From Azospirillum agricola (GTDB lineage: Bacteria; Pseudomonadota; Alphaproteobacteria; Azospirillales; Azospirillaceae), in contig NZ_JAGINM010000017.1 of the NCBI RefSeq assembly GCF_017876095.1, positions 62,001 through 126,000 on the forward strand: a stretch of 64,000 nucleotides of DNA, read 5' to 3'. The notes beneath the pieces are model-generated. The model was not told the DNA's origin. It saw only the letters and a list, made by a program, of their open reading frames with translations, and did no database searches. The first letter of the stretch is position 1. The number at the start of each line of letters is the position of its first letter. The position numbers and the translations under genes were made by a program. This document shows, piece after piece, positions 8,563 through 18,079 of this stretch.

Positions 8563-9582
8563 TCAGTTCTTCGACTTGTCGACCAGACGGCGCTCGGCGA
8601 TCCACGGCATCATGGCGCGCAGCTTCTCTCCGACCTTCTCGATCTCGTGCTCGGCGTTGCGGCGGCGGATCGCCTTGAAGGAGGGCTGGCCGACCTTGCA
8701 CTCCTGCATCCAGTCGCGCACGAAGCGGCCTTCCTGGATGTCGGTCAGCACGCGCTTCATCTCGGCCTTGGTCTCGGCGGTGATGATGCGCGGACCGGTG
8801 CGGTAGTCGCCGTACTCGGCGGTGTTGGAGATCGAGTAGCGCATGTTGGCCATGCCGCCCTCGTACATCAGGTCGACGATCAGCTTGACCTCGTGCAGGC
8901 ACTCGAAATAGGCCATCTCCGGGGCGTAGCCGGCCTCGACCAGGGTCTCGTAGCCGCACTTGATCAGCTCGGTCAGACCGCCGCACAGCACGACCTGCTC
9001 GCCGAACAGGTCGGTCTCGCACTCTTCCTTGAAGGTGGTCTCGATGATGCCGGCGCGGCCGCCGCCGTTGGCCGAGGCGTAGGACAGCGCGATGTCCAGC
9101 GCGTTGCCCGAGGCGTTCTGGTGCACGGCGACCAGCGACGGCACGCCGCCGCCACGCTGGTACTCGCTGCGCACGGTGTGGCCGGGGCCCTTCGGCGCGA
9201 TCATGAACACGTCGAGATCGGCGCGCGGCTCGATCAGGTTGAAGTGGACGTTCAGGCCGTGGGCGAAGGCCAGCGCGGCGCCCTGCTTCATGTTCTTGGC
9301 CAGATCGTCCTTGTACAGGTCGGCCTGGAGTTCGTCGGGGGTCAGAACCATCACGACGTCGGCCCAGGCGGCGGCCTCGCCGGGCGCCATCACCTGGAAG
9401 CCGGCGGCCTCGGCCTTCTTCGTGGTGGCCGAGCCGGGACGAAGAGCGATCCGCACGTCCTTGACGCCGCTGTCACGCAGGTTGTGGGCGTGAGCGTGGC
9501 CCTGGCTGCCGTAGCCGACGATGACGACCTTCTTGCCCTTGATCAGGTTGACGTCGGCATCACGATCGTAATAGACGCGCAT
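8563..9582 (-). CDS. ilvC: Ketol-acid reductoisomerase (NADP+)
   Basis: IlvC converts acetolactate or acetohydroxybutyrate to the dihydroxy acids in valine, leucine and isoleucine synthesis. The 339-residue length marks the short class I enzyme. The Rossmann motif GYGSQGHAHAHNLRDSG lies near residue 24 and the downstream SATTKKA fits NADP preference. Acidic Mg ligands lie in the C-terminal knotted domain (DLFGEQVVLCGG and later EYFECLHE). I start at ATG 9582 (MRVYYDRDADV), the usual N-terminus. It is third in the minus-strand order ilvB-ilvN-ilvC, 197 nt after ilvN, so it may be cotranscribed or have its own promoter. Confidence 0.96.
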   Translation of the reverse strand: MRVYYDRDADVNLIKGKKVVIVGYGSQGHAHAHNLRDSGVKDVRIALRPGSATTKKAEAAGFQVMAPGEAAAWADVVMVLTPDELQADLYKDDLAKNMKQGAALAFAHGLNVHFNLIEPRADLDVFMIAPKGPGHTVRSEYQRGGGVPSLVAVHQNASGNALDIALSYASANGGGRAGIIETTFKEECETDLFGEQVVLCGGLTELIKCGYETLVEAGYAPEMAYFECLHEVKLIVDLMYEGGMANMRYSISNTAEYGDYRTGPRIITAETKAEMKRVLTDIQEGRFVRDWMQECKVGQPSFKAIRRRNAEHEIEKVGEKLRAMMPWIAERRLVDKSKN

Positions 9583-9751
9583 GGTGATGGTTCCTTGAAT
9601 TCGCAAACCAGAGAGATGAAGTGCGTTCCCTTGCCGGCGGATTACTCCATTGAGCAAAGCTGCGCGTCAAGCGAAACAATCGCATGATCGGGCGGCGAAA
9701 CGCGGAGCTTCCTTGCGTTTTTCGCCACCCTGACCATCGGATAAGAACCCA

Positions 9752-9768
9752 GCCCCGGAAATCGGGGC
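9752..9768 (-). promoter_or_regulatory. Small hairpin in the ilvN-ilvC gap
   Basis: GCCCCG (9752-9757) and CGGGGC (9763-9768) pair with a 5-nt loop just downstream of ilvN on the minus strand. The following bases contain only a short TTCTTAT, so it may be a weak terminator or attenuator between ilvN and ilvC. Confidence 0.35.
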
Positions 9769-9779
9769 CGGAACCGGCC

Positions 9780-10289
9780 TTAGAAGCCGGTGGCGCCCTT
9801 CGACATGGCGACGACGCCGGTGCGGCTGGCCTCGACCAGACCGAGCTGGCCCATCAGCCCGACGAAATCGTCGACCTGCGCGGTGGTGCCGGTCAGCTCG
9901 AAGACGAAGGAGGTCAGCGTCGCGTCGAGGACGGTGGCCTTGAAGATATCGGCCAGCCGCAGCGCCTCGATGCGCTTGTCGCCGGTGCCCGCCACCTTGA
10001 CCAGAGCCAGCTCGCGCTCGACCGACGGCCCTTCGTCGGTCAGGTCGTGGACCCGGTGGACCGGGACCAGCCGGCTGAGCTGGGCCTTGATCTGCTCGAT
10101 GATCATCCGGGTGCCCGACGTCACCAGCGTGATGCGCGACAGGTGGTCGGCGTTGTTGACCTCCGCCACCGTCAGGCTTTCGATGTTGTAGCCGCGGCCG
10201 GAGAACAGCCCGATGACGCGCGCCAGCACGCCCGGCTCGTTGTCCACCAGCACTGCGATGGTGTGCTTCTCGATCTTGTGCTCGTCCAT
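9780..10289 (-). CDS. ilvN: Acetolactate synthase small (regulatory) subunit
   Basis: This 169-residue protein is the regulatory subunit of acetohydroxyacid synthase. It activates IlvB and confers valine feedback inhibition. The N-terminal ACT domain is clear (VLVDNEPGVLARVIGLFSGR near residue 11), followed by the family stretch IEQIKAQLSRLVPVHRVHDL and a C-terminal domain ending with the typical ELTGTT segment. I prefer ATG 10289 because GGGGGA lies 9 nt upstream; ATG 10298, three codons earlier, would have the site directly abutting it. It starts 42 nt after ilvB. Confidence 0.95.
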   Translation of the reverse strand: MDEHKIEKHTIAVLVDNEPGVLARVIGLFSGRGYNIESLTVAEVNNADHLSRITLVTSGTRMIIEQIKAQLSRLVPVHRVHDLTDEGPSVERELALVKVAGTGDKRIEALRLADIFKATVLDATLTSFVFELTGTTAQVDDFVGLMGQLGLVEASRTGVVAMSKGATGF

Positions 10290-10331
10290 GATTCCCATTC
10301 CCCCGAGGAGCCTTGCGTGGTCAGCAGCCGA

Positions 10332-12095
<1,764 letters not shown>

Positions 12096-12115
12096 CGCTC
12101 GCGACCTTCTCGTAG

Positions 12116-12138
12116 GGGCGCCTCTCCTTCGGGCGCCC
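12116..12138 (-). promoter_or_regulatory. Leader hairpin upstream of ilvB
   Basis: GGGCGCC (12116-12122) pairs with GGCGCCC (12132-12138) over a 9-nt loop, ending about 20 nt before the ilvB ATG. The rest of the 12096-12359 gap shows no gene that I can support and no convincing Leu/Val/Ile-rich leader peptide. The hairpin may still affect ilvB translation. Confidence 0.35.
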
Positions 12139-12359
12139 GTTTCCTCGGAACTGCCACGCCCCCCGATGAAGCCTTGCCGTCAAAACAACGGCTTAGCCCC
12201 GTGGATTTGGGGCGGGAGCCGCAAACTAGCCAAAGGGGGCATCGCAGGTCAACCCATTTTGCGAATGATCGAGAAGTTTTTTTGCCGCGATTTTTCCAAT
12301 TGTTGCGCATTGCGTGTCGCGGGTGGAAAGCAGGACCGAGGGAGAGCGGCCAAACGAAA

Positions 12360-12388
12360 ACGGCGGCCGCTCTGGAAGCGGCCGCCGT
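12360..12388 (-). terminator. Intrinsic terminator of the aminotransferase gene
   Basis: An 11-bp stem (12360-12370 with 12378-12388, arms ACGGCGGCCGC and GCGGCCGCCGT) encloses a 7-nt loop. On the minus strand it is followed by TTTCGTTTGG, 34 nt past the stop codon of the aminotransferase. Confidence 0.8.
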
Positions 12389-12421
12389 CGATCGGGCGTG
12401 TCGGTTGCGGAACGGCGCGGG

Positions 12422-13630
12422 TTACGCGTCCTTCAGCAGGTTGCACAGGCGGCGGATGCCCTCGCGGATGCGCTCCGGCTTGGTGACCGAGAAGGCCAGA
12501 CGCAGCGTGTTCCTGCCCGAGCGGTCGGCGTGGAAGGCCGAGCCGGGGACGAAGGCGACGTTGGCCTCCTTGATGGCGCGGGCCAGCAGCGCGGTGCCGT
12601 CGACATCCTCCTGGGCCTCGATCCAGACGAACAGGCCGCCCTCGGGCTTGGTCCAGGTGACGCCGGGCGGAGCGAATTCCTCCAGCGCCGACAGCATGGC
12701 GTCGCGGCGCTCCTTGTACTGGACGCGCAGGTGCTTGATGTGGCTGTCGAAGAGCTGCGACACCACGTCGTGCATGACGATCTGGTTGATCGTGCTGGTG
12801 TGCAGGTCGGCCGCCTGCTTCATCAGCACCAGACGGTTGATGACCTCGGGCGCCGCGTTGACCCAGCCGACGCGCAGCGCCGGCACCATCGTCTTGGAGA
12901 AGGTGCCGCAATAGATGACGTTGGTCAGCTTGCCGCCATTGCGGGCGCAGTCGAGCGCCGCCATCAGCGGCAGCGGCTCGCCGTCGTAGCGCAGCTCGCA
13001 ATAGGCGGTGTCCTCGATCACCGGCACGCCGGCGGCGGCGCAGAGGTCGAGGATGGCCTCGCGACGGGCGAGCGACACGGTGGTGCCGTTCGGGTTCTGG
13101 AAGTCGGGGACGAGGTAGAAGAACTTCGGCTTCTCGGCCAGCGCCGCCTCAAGCGCCGCCAGCTCCGGCCCCTCATCGTCCATCGGGATGGAGATGTAGA
13201 CGGGCTCGTAGGGCGAGAAGGCCTGGAGCGCGCCGAGATAGGTCGGCCGTGTCACCACGATCTTGTCGCCGGCGCCGATCAGCAGCTTTCCGACGAACTC
13301 CAGCACCTGCTGCGAGCCGTTGGTGACCAGCACGCCGTCCAGCCCGACATTCACGCCGTTGCGGCCCATGTAGGCGGAAATCCACTCGCGCAGCGGCGTG
13401 TAGCCCTCGGTGATGGTGTATTGCAGGGCGCCGCCGGCGCCGCCGTTGGACTGGAAGATCTTCTCGTAGGCCCGCGCGATGGCGGCGGTGGGGAAGAAGT
13501 CCGGGTCGGGGATGCCGCCGGCGAAGGAGATGATCTCCGGACGGTCGATCAGCTTCAGCAGCTCCCGGATTTCGGACGCCGTCATGCCGCCCACGCGGCC
13601 CGCGAACACATGACCCCAATCAACCGACAC
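12422..13630 (-). CDS. PLP-dependent class I/II aminotransferase
   Basis: This 402-residue fold-type I aminotransferase resembles the 2-aminoadipate/LysN and MocR-aminotransferase group. The PLP lysine lies in YCGTFSKTMVPALRVGW near residue 230. The cofactor-binding residues are visible in NGSQQVLEF, the DFQNPNGTT segment and the IEDTAYCEL segment. The start is a GTG at 13630 with GGGAG 7 nt upstream. The N-terminal SVDWGHVFAGRVGGM is typical of this group. It lies upstream of ilvB in the same direction but is separated from it by a terminator. The substrate is uncertain; a branched-chain, aromatic or lysine-related role is possible. Confidence 0.85.
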   Translation of the reverse strand: MSVDWGHVFAGRVGGMTASEIRELLKLIDRPEIISFAGGIPDPDFFPTAAIARAYEKIFQSNGGAGGALQYTITEGYTPLREWISAYMGRNGVNVGLDGVLVTNGSQQVLEFVGKLLIGAGDKIVVTRPTYLGALQAFSPYEPVYISIPMDDEGPELAALEAALAEKPKFFYLVPDFQNPNGTTVSLARREAILDLCAAAGVPVIEDTAYCELRYDGEPLPLMAALDCARNGGKLTNVIYCGTFSKTMVPALRVGWVNAAPEVINRLVLMKQAADLHTSTINQIVMHDVVSQLFDSHIKHLRVQYKERRDAMLSALEEFAPPGVTWTKPEGGLFVWIEAQEDVDGTALLARAIKEANVAFVPGSAFHADRSGRNTLRLAFSVTKPERIREGIRRLCNLLKDA

Positions 13631-13653
13631 GTCTATTCTCCCAAGGCAAAGAT

Positions 13654-14634
13654 TTAACGGCCCAAGATGGTGCTTAGGTGAGCGAGAATTGCATTCCGCT
13701 GGGCCAATGAACAGAGCGAATCCGTCGCATGATGGCAGCCATGCGGTGCCGTATGCGGCGGGCGCTCCACGAGCTGGTGGCGGAACCACGTCACCTGCCG
13801 CTTGGCATAGCGCCGGGTCGATTGCTGGGCAAGCGCGATGGCGTCCTCCAGCGTGACCTCGCCGCGCAGGTGGCGGCGCAGCTCGGGCACGCCGAGCGCC
13901 TTGAGCACCGGCAGGTCGGGGGCGAGGCCCTGCTCCCGCGCGAGGCGGTCGAGGGCGCGGACCTCCTCCAGGGCGCCCTGCTCCATCATCAGGAGGAAGC
14001 GGCGGTCGCACAGCGCGTACAGCTCCTCGCGCGGAGGGTCGAGCACGACGACCGCGAAGCGCAGCCCCTCGGGCGCGCCCTGCCCGGTCCGCGTCTGCCA
14101 ATGGGTCAGGCTGTGGCCGGTGGCCTCCAGCACCTCCCAGGCGCGGGTCAGGCGGGTGGTGTCGCCGGGGTTGAGCCTGGCCGAGTCCGGGTCGCGGGCG
14201 ACGAGTTCCGCGCGGAAGGCCTCGCCGCCCAGCGCGGCCAGACGGGCATGGGCGGCGGCGCGCACCGCGTCGGGGATGGGCGGAACCTCGCTCAAGCCCT
14301 GCATCAGGGCGCGCAGATAAAGGCCGGTGCCGCCGACGACGACGGGCAGGCGCCCGGCGGCCCTGGCGGCGGCGATCTCCTCCAGCGCCAGGATGCGCCA
14401 GCGCGCCGCCGACCCGCGTTCAGAGGCGGGCAGCACGCCGTAGAGCCGATGGGGAGCGCGGGCGAGATCGTCCGCCGGCGGACGGGCGGTGACGACATCC
14501 AGTTCGGCGTAGAGCTGCATGCTGTCGGCGTTGATGACGGTGCCGCCGAACCGCTCGGCGACGGCCAGCGCCAGCCCCGATTTCCCCGACGCGGTCGGCC
14601 CGCCGATGACGACGACGTCCGTAAGCTCGCTCAT
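13654..14634 (-). CDS. miaA: tRNA dimethylallyltransferase MiaA
   Basis: MiaA prenylates A37 of tRNAs that read UNN codons, using dimethylallyl diphosphate. The P-loop is GPTASGKSGLAL near residue 12, followed by the DSMQLY motif. VVGGTGLYLRAL and the C-terminal zone TRRYAKRQVTWFR are also diagnostic. I start at ATG 14634 (MSELTDVVVIGG), giving 326 residues; an upstream ATG at 14655 adds seven residues. It starts next to the ACACGGAT repeat region and ends 23 nt before the GTG of the aminotransferase in the same direction, so the two may be cotranscribed. Confidence 0.95.
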   Translation of the reverse strand: MSELTDVVVIGGPTASGKSGLALAVAERFGGTVINADSMQLYAELDVVTARPPADDLARAPHRLYGVLPASERGSAARWRILALEEIAAARAAGRLPVVVGGTGLYLRALMQGLSEVPPIPDAVRAAAHARLAALGGEAFRAELVARDPDSARLNPGDTTRLTRAWEVLEATGHSLTHWQTRTGQGAPEGLRFAVVVLDPPREELYALCDRRFLLMMEQGALEEVRALDRLAREQGLAPDLPVLKALGVPELRRHLRGEVTLEDAIALAQQSTRRYAKRQVTWFRHQLVERPPHTAPHGCHHATDSLCSLAQRNAILAHLSTILGR

Positions 14635-14723
14635 GTCCCCGGCCCTCGTTTCCATGGCGGAGATTCACCACCGAGACGCCGGAAGGCCAAGAAAAATCGG
14701 AGCTGATGGACGGCCGGAATTTC

Positions 14724-14830
14724 ACACGGATAAACACGGATGGGATCGGATGAACACGGATAGGGGGCGCATGGGCTTTGCCGAACCTCATCCGTGGGCG
14801 GGCGCGGCCCGCATCCGTGTTCATCCGTGT
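14724..14830. repeat. ACACGGAT octamer cluster with inverted copies
   Basis: The miaA-serB gap (14635-14961) holds no gene. It contains ACACGGAT at 14724-14731, 14734-14741 and 14754-14761, and the reverse form ATCCGTGT at 14813-14820 and 14823-14830, with a partial ATCCGTG at 14790-14796. The 15-mer CGGATGAACACGGAT (14747-14761) has its exact reverse complement at 14813-14827, so the region can fold into a long hairpin. Both genes transcribe away from it. Similar CACGGATGAACACGGAT repeats occur in many bacterial genomes, by recollection. Confidence 0.65.
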
Positions 14831-14961
14831 CAAAAAACCTTCGGCCTGGCCGCAGCCCCCATGCCACGCGCCCCCGTTTCGCCGAAGCTTCGTTGGACCA
14901 GCTCCCCCCGGCTGTGGTAGGCAGCGGCCCGAAGGCCCTTCGCTCTGCCGGAACACACGCC

Positions 14962-15855
14962 ATGAACGCCGTCGCCACGCTGATCGCCCCCCGCTCCGCC
15001 GTCCTCGACGAGAGCGCCGTCCTGTCCGCCCGCGCGGCGCTGGTGGCGCTGGGCGCCGACGCCGGTCAACCGGACTGGCTGGCCCCCGGCACCGCCTGCG
15101 ACCTGCCCTTCGGCAACTTGGCCCCCGAGCAGGCCGAGGCGGCGATCCGCCACGCCCTGTCCGGTGCCGCGCTCGACATCGTCGCTCAGCCCGCCGTCAC
15201 CCGGCGCAAGCGGCTGCTGGTCGCCGACATGGAATCCACCATCATCGAGCAGGAGCTGCTTGACGAGCTGGGCGACTGCGTCGGGCTGAAGGACCACATC
15301 GCGGCGATCACCGCCCGCGCCATGAACGGCGAGATCGACTTCAAGGACGCGGTGCGCGAGCGCGTCGCCCTGCTGAAGGGCCTCGACGAGAGCGTCATCG
15401 ACACGGTGTGGAAGCGCGCCACCCTGATGCCGGGCGCCGCCAAGCTCGTCGCCACCATGCGGGCGAACGGCGCGGTCTGCGCGCTGGTGTCGGGCGGCTT
15501 CCGCTGCTTCACCAGCCGGGTGCGCGCCTGGATCGGCTTCGACGACGACCAGGGCAACGGGCTGGAGATCGCCGGCGGCGTCCTCACCGGGCGGGTGATC
15601 GAGCCGATCCTCGACAAGGACAGCAAGCTGGAGGCCCTGCTGGCCTACGCCGGCGAGCACCGGGTGCCGGTGGCCGAGACGATGGCGGTCGGCGACGGCG
15701 CCAACGACCTGCCGATGCTGCTGGCCGCCGGGCTCGGCGTCGCCTACCACGCCAAGCCGGCGGTGGCCGCCGAGGCGCGGGCGCGCGTCGATCACGGCGA
15801 CCTGACGGCGCTGCTGTTCGCCCAGGGCTACCGGATCGACCAGTTCGTCGGGTGA
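14962..15855 (+). CDS. serB: Phosphoserine phosphatase SerB
   Basis: SerB dephosphorylates O-phosphoserine in the last step of serine synthesis. The HAD motifs are all present: the nucleophile motif DMESTIIEQELLDELGD near residue 90 (first Asp attacks, DxExT variant typical of SerB), motif II LVSGGF, and motif III/IV DKDSKLEAL with VGDGANDLPML. The N-terminal 85 or so residues form a degenerate ACT-like region. The start at 14962 follows the repeat region, and the frame stays open upstream, but only this start gives the normal 297-residue length. Confidence 0.95.
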   Translation: MNAVATLIAPRSAVLDESAVLSARAALVALGADAGQPDWLAPGTACDLPFGNLAPEQAEAAIRHALSGAALDIVAQPAVTRRKRLLVADMESTIIEQELLDELGDCVGLKDHIAAITARAMNGEIDFKDAVRERVALLKGLDESVIDTVWKRATLMPGAAKLVATMRANGAVCALVSGGFRCFTSRVRAWIGFDDDQGNGLEIAGGVLTGRVIEPILDKDSKLEALLAYAGEHRVPVAETMAVGDGANDLPMLLAAGLGVAYHAKPAVAAEARARVDHGDLTALLFAQGYRIDQFVG

Positions 15856-15892
15856 GGGCGGCGATGATCCCGCCGGCCGGACGGCCGGCGCC

Positions 15893-16303
15893 TCAGGTCC
15901 AGACGCCCTTCACGTAGGGCGTCAGCTGGGTGTCCTGAAGGATGATGTGGCGGACCAGCCAGTCGGCGGTGAACTTGTACAGCTTCGCGGCGTTCTCGTG
16001 CGTCGGCTCCATGGAGAAGCTGTGCGACAGCTCGCTCACGGCGCGGACCGCCTCGCGGTGCTGCTCGGCGTGCTCCCTGTAGTGCGGGTAGCGCACGGCC
16101 TGCATCATCCGCTCCTCGCGGGCGAAATGCTCCTTGGTGTATTCCAGCAGCTTGACCAGGATCTTGGCGACGCGGGCCGGCTGGAAGCGTTCGGCGTTCA
16201 GGGCCGCGTCGAGTTCGTTCAGATACGCGATCAAGTGCTTGTGGTCGTCGTCGATGGTCGGCTGGCCGACGCTCAATTGCCGACGCCACAGAATGACGCT
16301 CAT
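15893..16303 (-). CDS. Bacteriohemerythrin
   Basis: This 136-residue protein is a four-helix oxygen-binding hemerythrin with a non-heme diiron site. The ligands are H21 (DDDHKHL), H59 and E63 (KEHFAREE), H78 and H82 (HAEQH), and H119 and D124 (HIILQD). All expected positions are filled. There is no signal peptide, so it is cytoplasmic. GGAGG lies 11 nt before the ATG. Such proteins deliver or sense oxygen in microaerophilic and motile bacteria, which would suit a soil diazotroph. It is probably monocistronic. Confidence 0.93.
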   Translation of the reverse strand: MSVILWRRQLSVGQPTIDDDHKHLIAYLNELDAALNAERFQPARVAKILVKLLEYTKEHFAREERMMQAVRYPHYREHAEQHREAVRAVSELSHSFSMEPTHENAAKLYKFTADWLVRHIILQDTQLTPYVKGVWT

Positions 16304-16477
16304 GCTTTCTCAGCCTCCTCCCTGCCGGGTCCCGCCGGGTTCTCCGCGGCGGCTTCCGGCCCGCTCGTCCGGCGATTATGGTGGTCCGGCCGGAGGAACC
16401 AAACGGTTGGCGGAGTCACACGTCAATTTGACGCACCCGTGATAGCCGGATGAGGGCTGGGAGACCGGAACGCGAAA

Positions 16478-16510
16478 CGGGCGGGAGCGTCGCCGCCCCC
16501 GCCCGCCCGT
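16478..16510 (-). terminator. Candidate terminator of fabI
   Basis: ACGGGCGGG (16478-16486) and CCCGCCCGT (16502-16510) form a 9-bp stem just past fabI on the minus strand, followed by TTTCGCGTT. The U-run is short. Confidence 0.45.
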
Positions 16511-16541
16511 CAGCCCGGAAACCGCCGACGGAAAAAACGCG

Positions 16542-17327
16542 TCAGCCGATGATCGAGTAGCCGCAGTCGACGTAGGTCGTGCTGCCGGTGATGCCCTTGG
16601 CGCCGTCGGTGGCGAGGAAGGCGGTGGTGTAGCCGACCTCCTCGATGGTCACCAGACGGTGTTCCGGCGTGCGCTCCGCCGCCTTGTCCATCAGCTCGTC
16701 GAAATGGGCGATGCCGGACGCGGCGCGGGTCTTGATCGGGCCCGGCGAGATGGCGTGGACGCGGATGCCCTTGGGGCCCAGCTCGGCGGCGACGTAGCGC
16801 ACGCTGGCCTCCAGCGCCGCCTTGACCGGCCCCATCACGCCGTAATTGTCGATGACGCGGTTGGCGCCGAAATAGGACATGGTGAACAGCGAACCGCCGT
16901 TGGTCATCAGCGGCTCGGCGTATTTCGCCATGCGGATGAAGGAGTGGCAGGAGACGTCCATCGCCTGCTGGAAGCCCTCGCGCGAGCAGTCGGTGACGCG
17001 GCCGTGCAGGTCGTCCTTCGGGGCGAAGGCGATGCTGTGCAGCGCGAAGTCGAGACGGCCCCACTTGTCGGCGACCTTGTCGAAGATGGCCTTGAGCTGG
17101 CCTTCGCTGGTGACGTCCACCGGCTCGAAGATCTCGGCCTCGACCTGCTGGGCCAGCGGCTCGACGTGCTTCCTGGCCTTCTCGTTCAGGTAGCTGATCG
17201 CCAGATCGGCGCCCAGCGCGCGGAAGGCGCGGGCGCAGCCCCACGCGATCGACTGGTCGTTGGCGATGCCGAGGACGAGTCCCTTCTTGCCTTCGAGCGT
17301 GGCGGCGGCGGGAATGATCGTGGTCAT
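16542..17327 (-). CDS. fabI: Enoyl-[acyl-carrier-protein] reductase (NADH) FabI
   Basis: FabI reduces the enoyl-ACP double bond at the end of each fatty-acid elongation cycle. The 261-residue short-chain dehydrogenase has the divergent cofactor motif GIANDQSIAWG near residue 20, the SIAFAP segment, and the catalytic pair in SYFGANRVIDNYGVMGPVK, where the second Tyr and the Lys are spaced Y-x6-K as is diagnostic of FabI. ISPGPIKTRAASGI completes the substrate loop. The arrangement is that of the triclosan-target type. It is monocistronic, with a long AT-richer upstream region. Confidence 0.95.
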   Translation of the reverse strand: MTTIIPAAATLEGKKGLVLGIANDQSIAWGCARAFRALGADLAISYLNEKARKHVEPLAQQVEAEIFEPVDVTSEGQLKAIFDKVADKWGRLDFALHSIAFAPKDDLHGRVTDCSREGFQQAMDVSCHSFIRMAKYAEPLMTNGGSLFTMSYFGANRVIDNYGVMGPVKAALEASVRYVAAELGPKGIRVHAISPGPIKTRAASGIAHFDELMDKAAERTPEHRLVTIEEVGYTTAFLATDGAKGITGSTTYVDCGYSIIG

Positions 17328-17585
17328 GCGAGCAGTCCTGGAGTCAGGGTGGGAGGAACAAGGGAACCGCGAGGCCTCGCCCCCGTCGCACCCCGCGGGT
17401 CGTGACCGGTGCCGGACTTTCGCGTCCCGTCCCTTGTGCAGCGCACCATAAACCAGGACCCAAAGGCGATCAAGTCATTCGTGTTGAAACAAAAACGACA
17501 TTCGAAATAACGGGAGAAAACCCTTCGCATTCGAACAATAAAACAGGCCAGATGCGGCGTCCGCCTTCATTGATCCATATCAAGG
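17328..17585 (-). other. AT-richer region upstream of fabI
   Basis: No gene is seen. From about 17460 to 17560 the base composition falls well below the surroundings (runs such as AAACAAAAACG and AATAAAACAGG), as expected for a promoter or protein-binding region. I could not fix a single promoter. FabI is read leftward from here, and the YgaP-like gene ends against it. Confidence 0.4.
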
Positions 17586-17620
17586 AAACGGCCTCCCGAT
17601 CGGATGCCGGGAGGCCGTTT
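17586..17620 (-). terminator. Intrinsic terminator of the YgaP-like gene (bidirectional stem)
   Basis: A perfect 13-bp stem (AAACGGCCTCCCG at 17586-17598 with CGGGAGGCCGTTT at 17608-17620) has a 9-nt loop. On the minus strand it is followed by TTTCCTTGAT, 18 nt beyond the stop codon. Confidence 0.85.
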
Positions 17621-17637
17621 CTTGGAATTTCCCAGGA

Positions 17638-18045
17638 TCAGCGGGCGACGCCCGGATTGAAGGAGGGTGGATCGCTGGCCGGGAAGGATTGCTGCGACGC
17701 TTCGTCCACCGTCTCGCATTCGGGATCGGTGTCGTAGATGTCGCCGGGATGGCGTGAGAACTGGTTGCGCCCCTCCTCGACGTCCTGGGCGGGAAAGGCG
17801 CGGTGGTCGTGCCCCCAGCCGGCCATCATGCCCTTGACCGGGCAGTAGCCGGTGAGGCCGCGCGCCACCAGGGCGCCGCCGGCCAGCGCCAGCGCCGCCC
17901 CCGCCGTGTCGGCGCGGCGCAGCCCCAGCACCGCCAGAAGCCCCCCGCCGACCAGGGACACCAGCCGTTCGGTGTGGCCGACGTTGATGCTGTGGCCGCT
18001 GTTGACGCCGTGGTCGAAATTGTCCGTGATGGTCGAGAGTGCCAT
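17638..18045 (-). CDS. YgaP-type (DUF2892) transmembrane protein with SFPASDPP tail
   Basis: This 135-residue protein starts with a YgaP-like domain: NVGHTERLVSLVGGGLLAVLGL, a second hydrophobic stretch (AGAALALAGGALVARGL) and the conserved TGYCPV. Its C-terminus carries DEASQQSFPASDPPSF, a short motif I recall at the end of many proteobacterial stress-type proteins. Two membrane helices are likely. The ATG at 18045 is chosen because AGGAGG lies 8 nt upstream. It ends in a strong terminator. A PRC-barrel gene ends only 34 nt downstream of nothing else, that is, directly upstream in the same direction, so the two may be coexpressed. Function is unknown. Confidence 0.8.
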   Translation of the reverse strand: MALSTITDNFDHGVNSGHSINVGHTERLVSLVGGGLLAVLGLRRADTAGAALALAGGALVARGLTGYCPVKGMMAGWGHDHRAFPAQDVEEGRNQFSRHPGDIYDTDPECETVDEASQQSFPASDPPSFNPGVAR

Positions 18046-18079
18046 GGCTGGTCCTCCTGCTTTGCTCAAGCTCGTCGGG

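Noticed and set aside
12096..12359. Possible attenuator leader peptide upstream of ilvB
   Set aside because: The short minus-strand frames here are not enriched in Leu, Ile or Val, so a classical attenuator is not supported.
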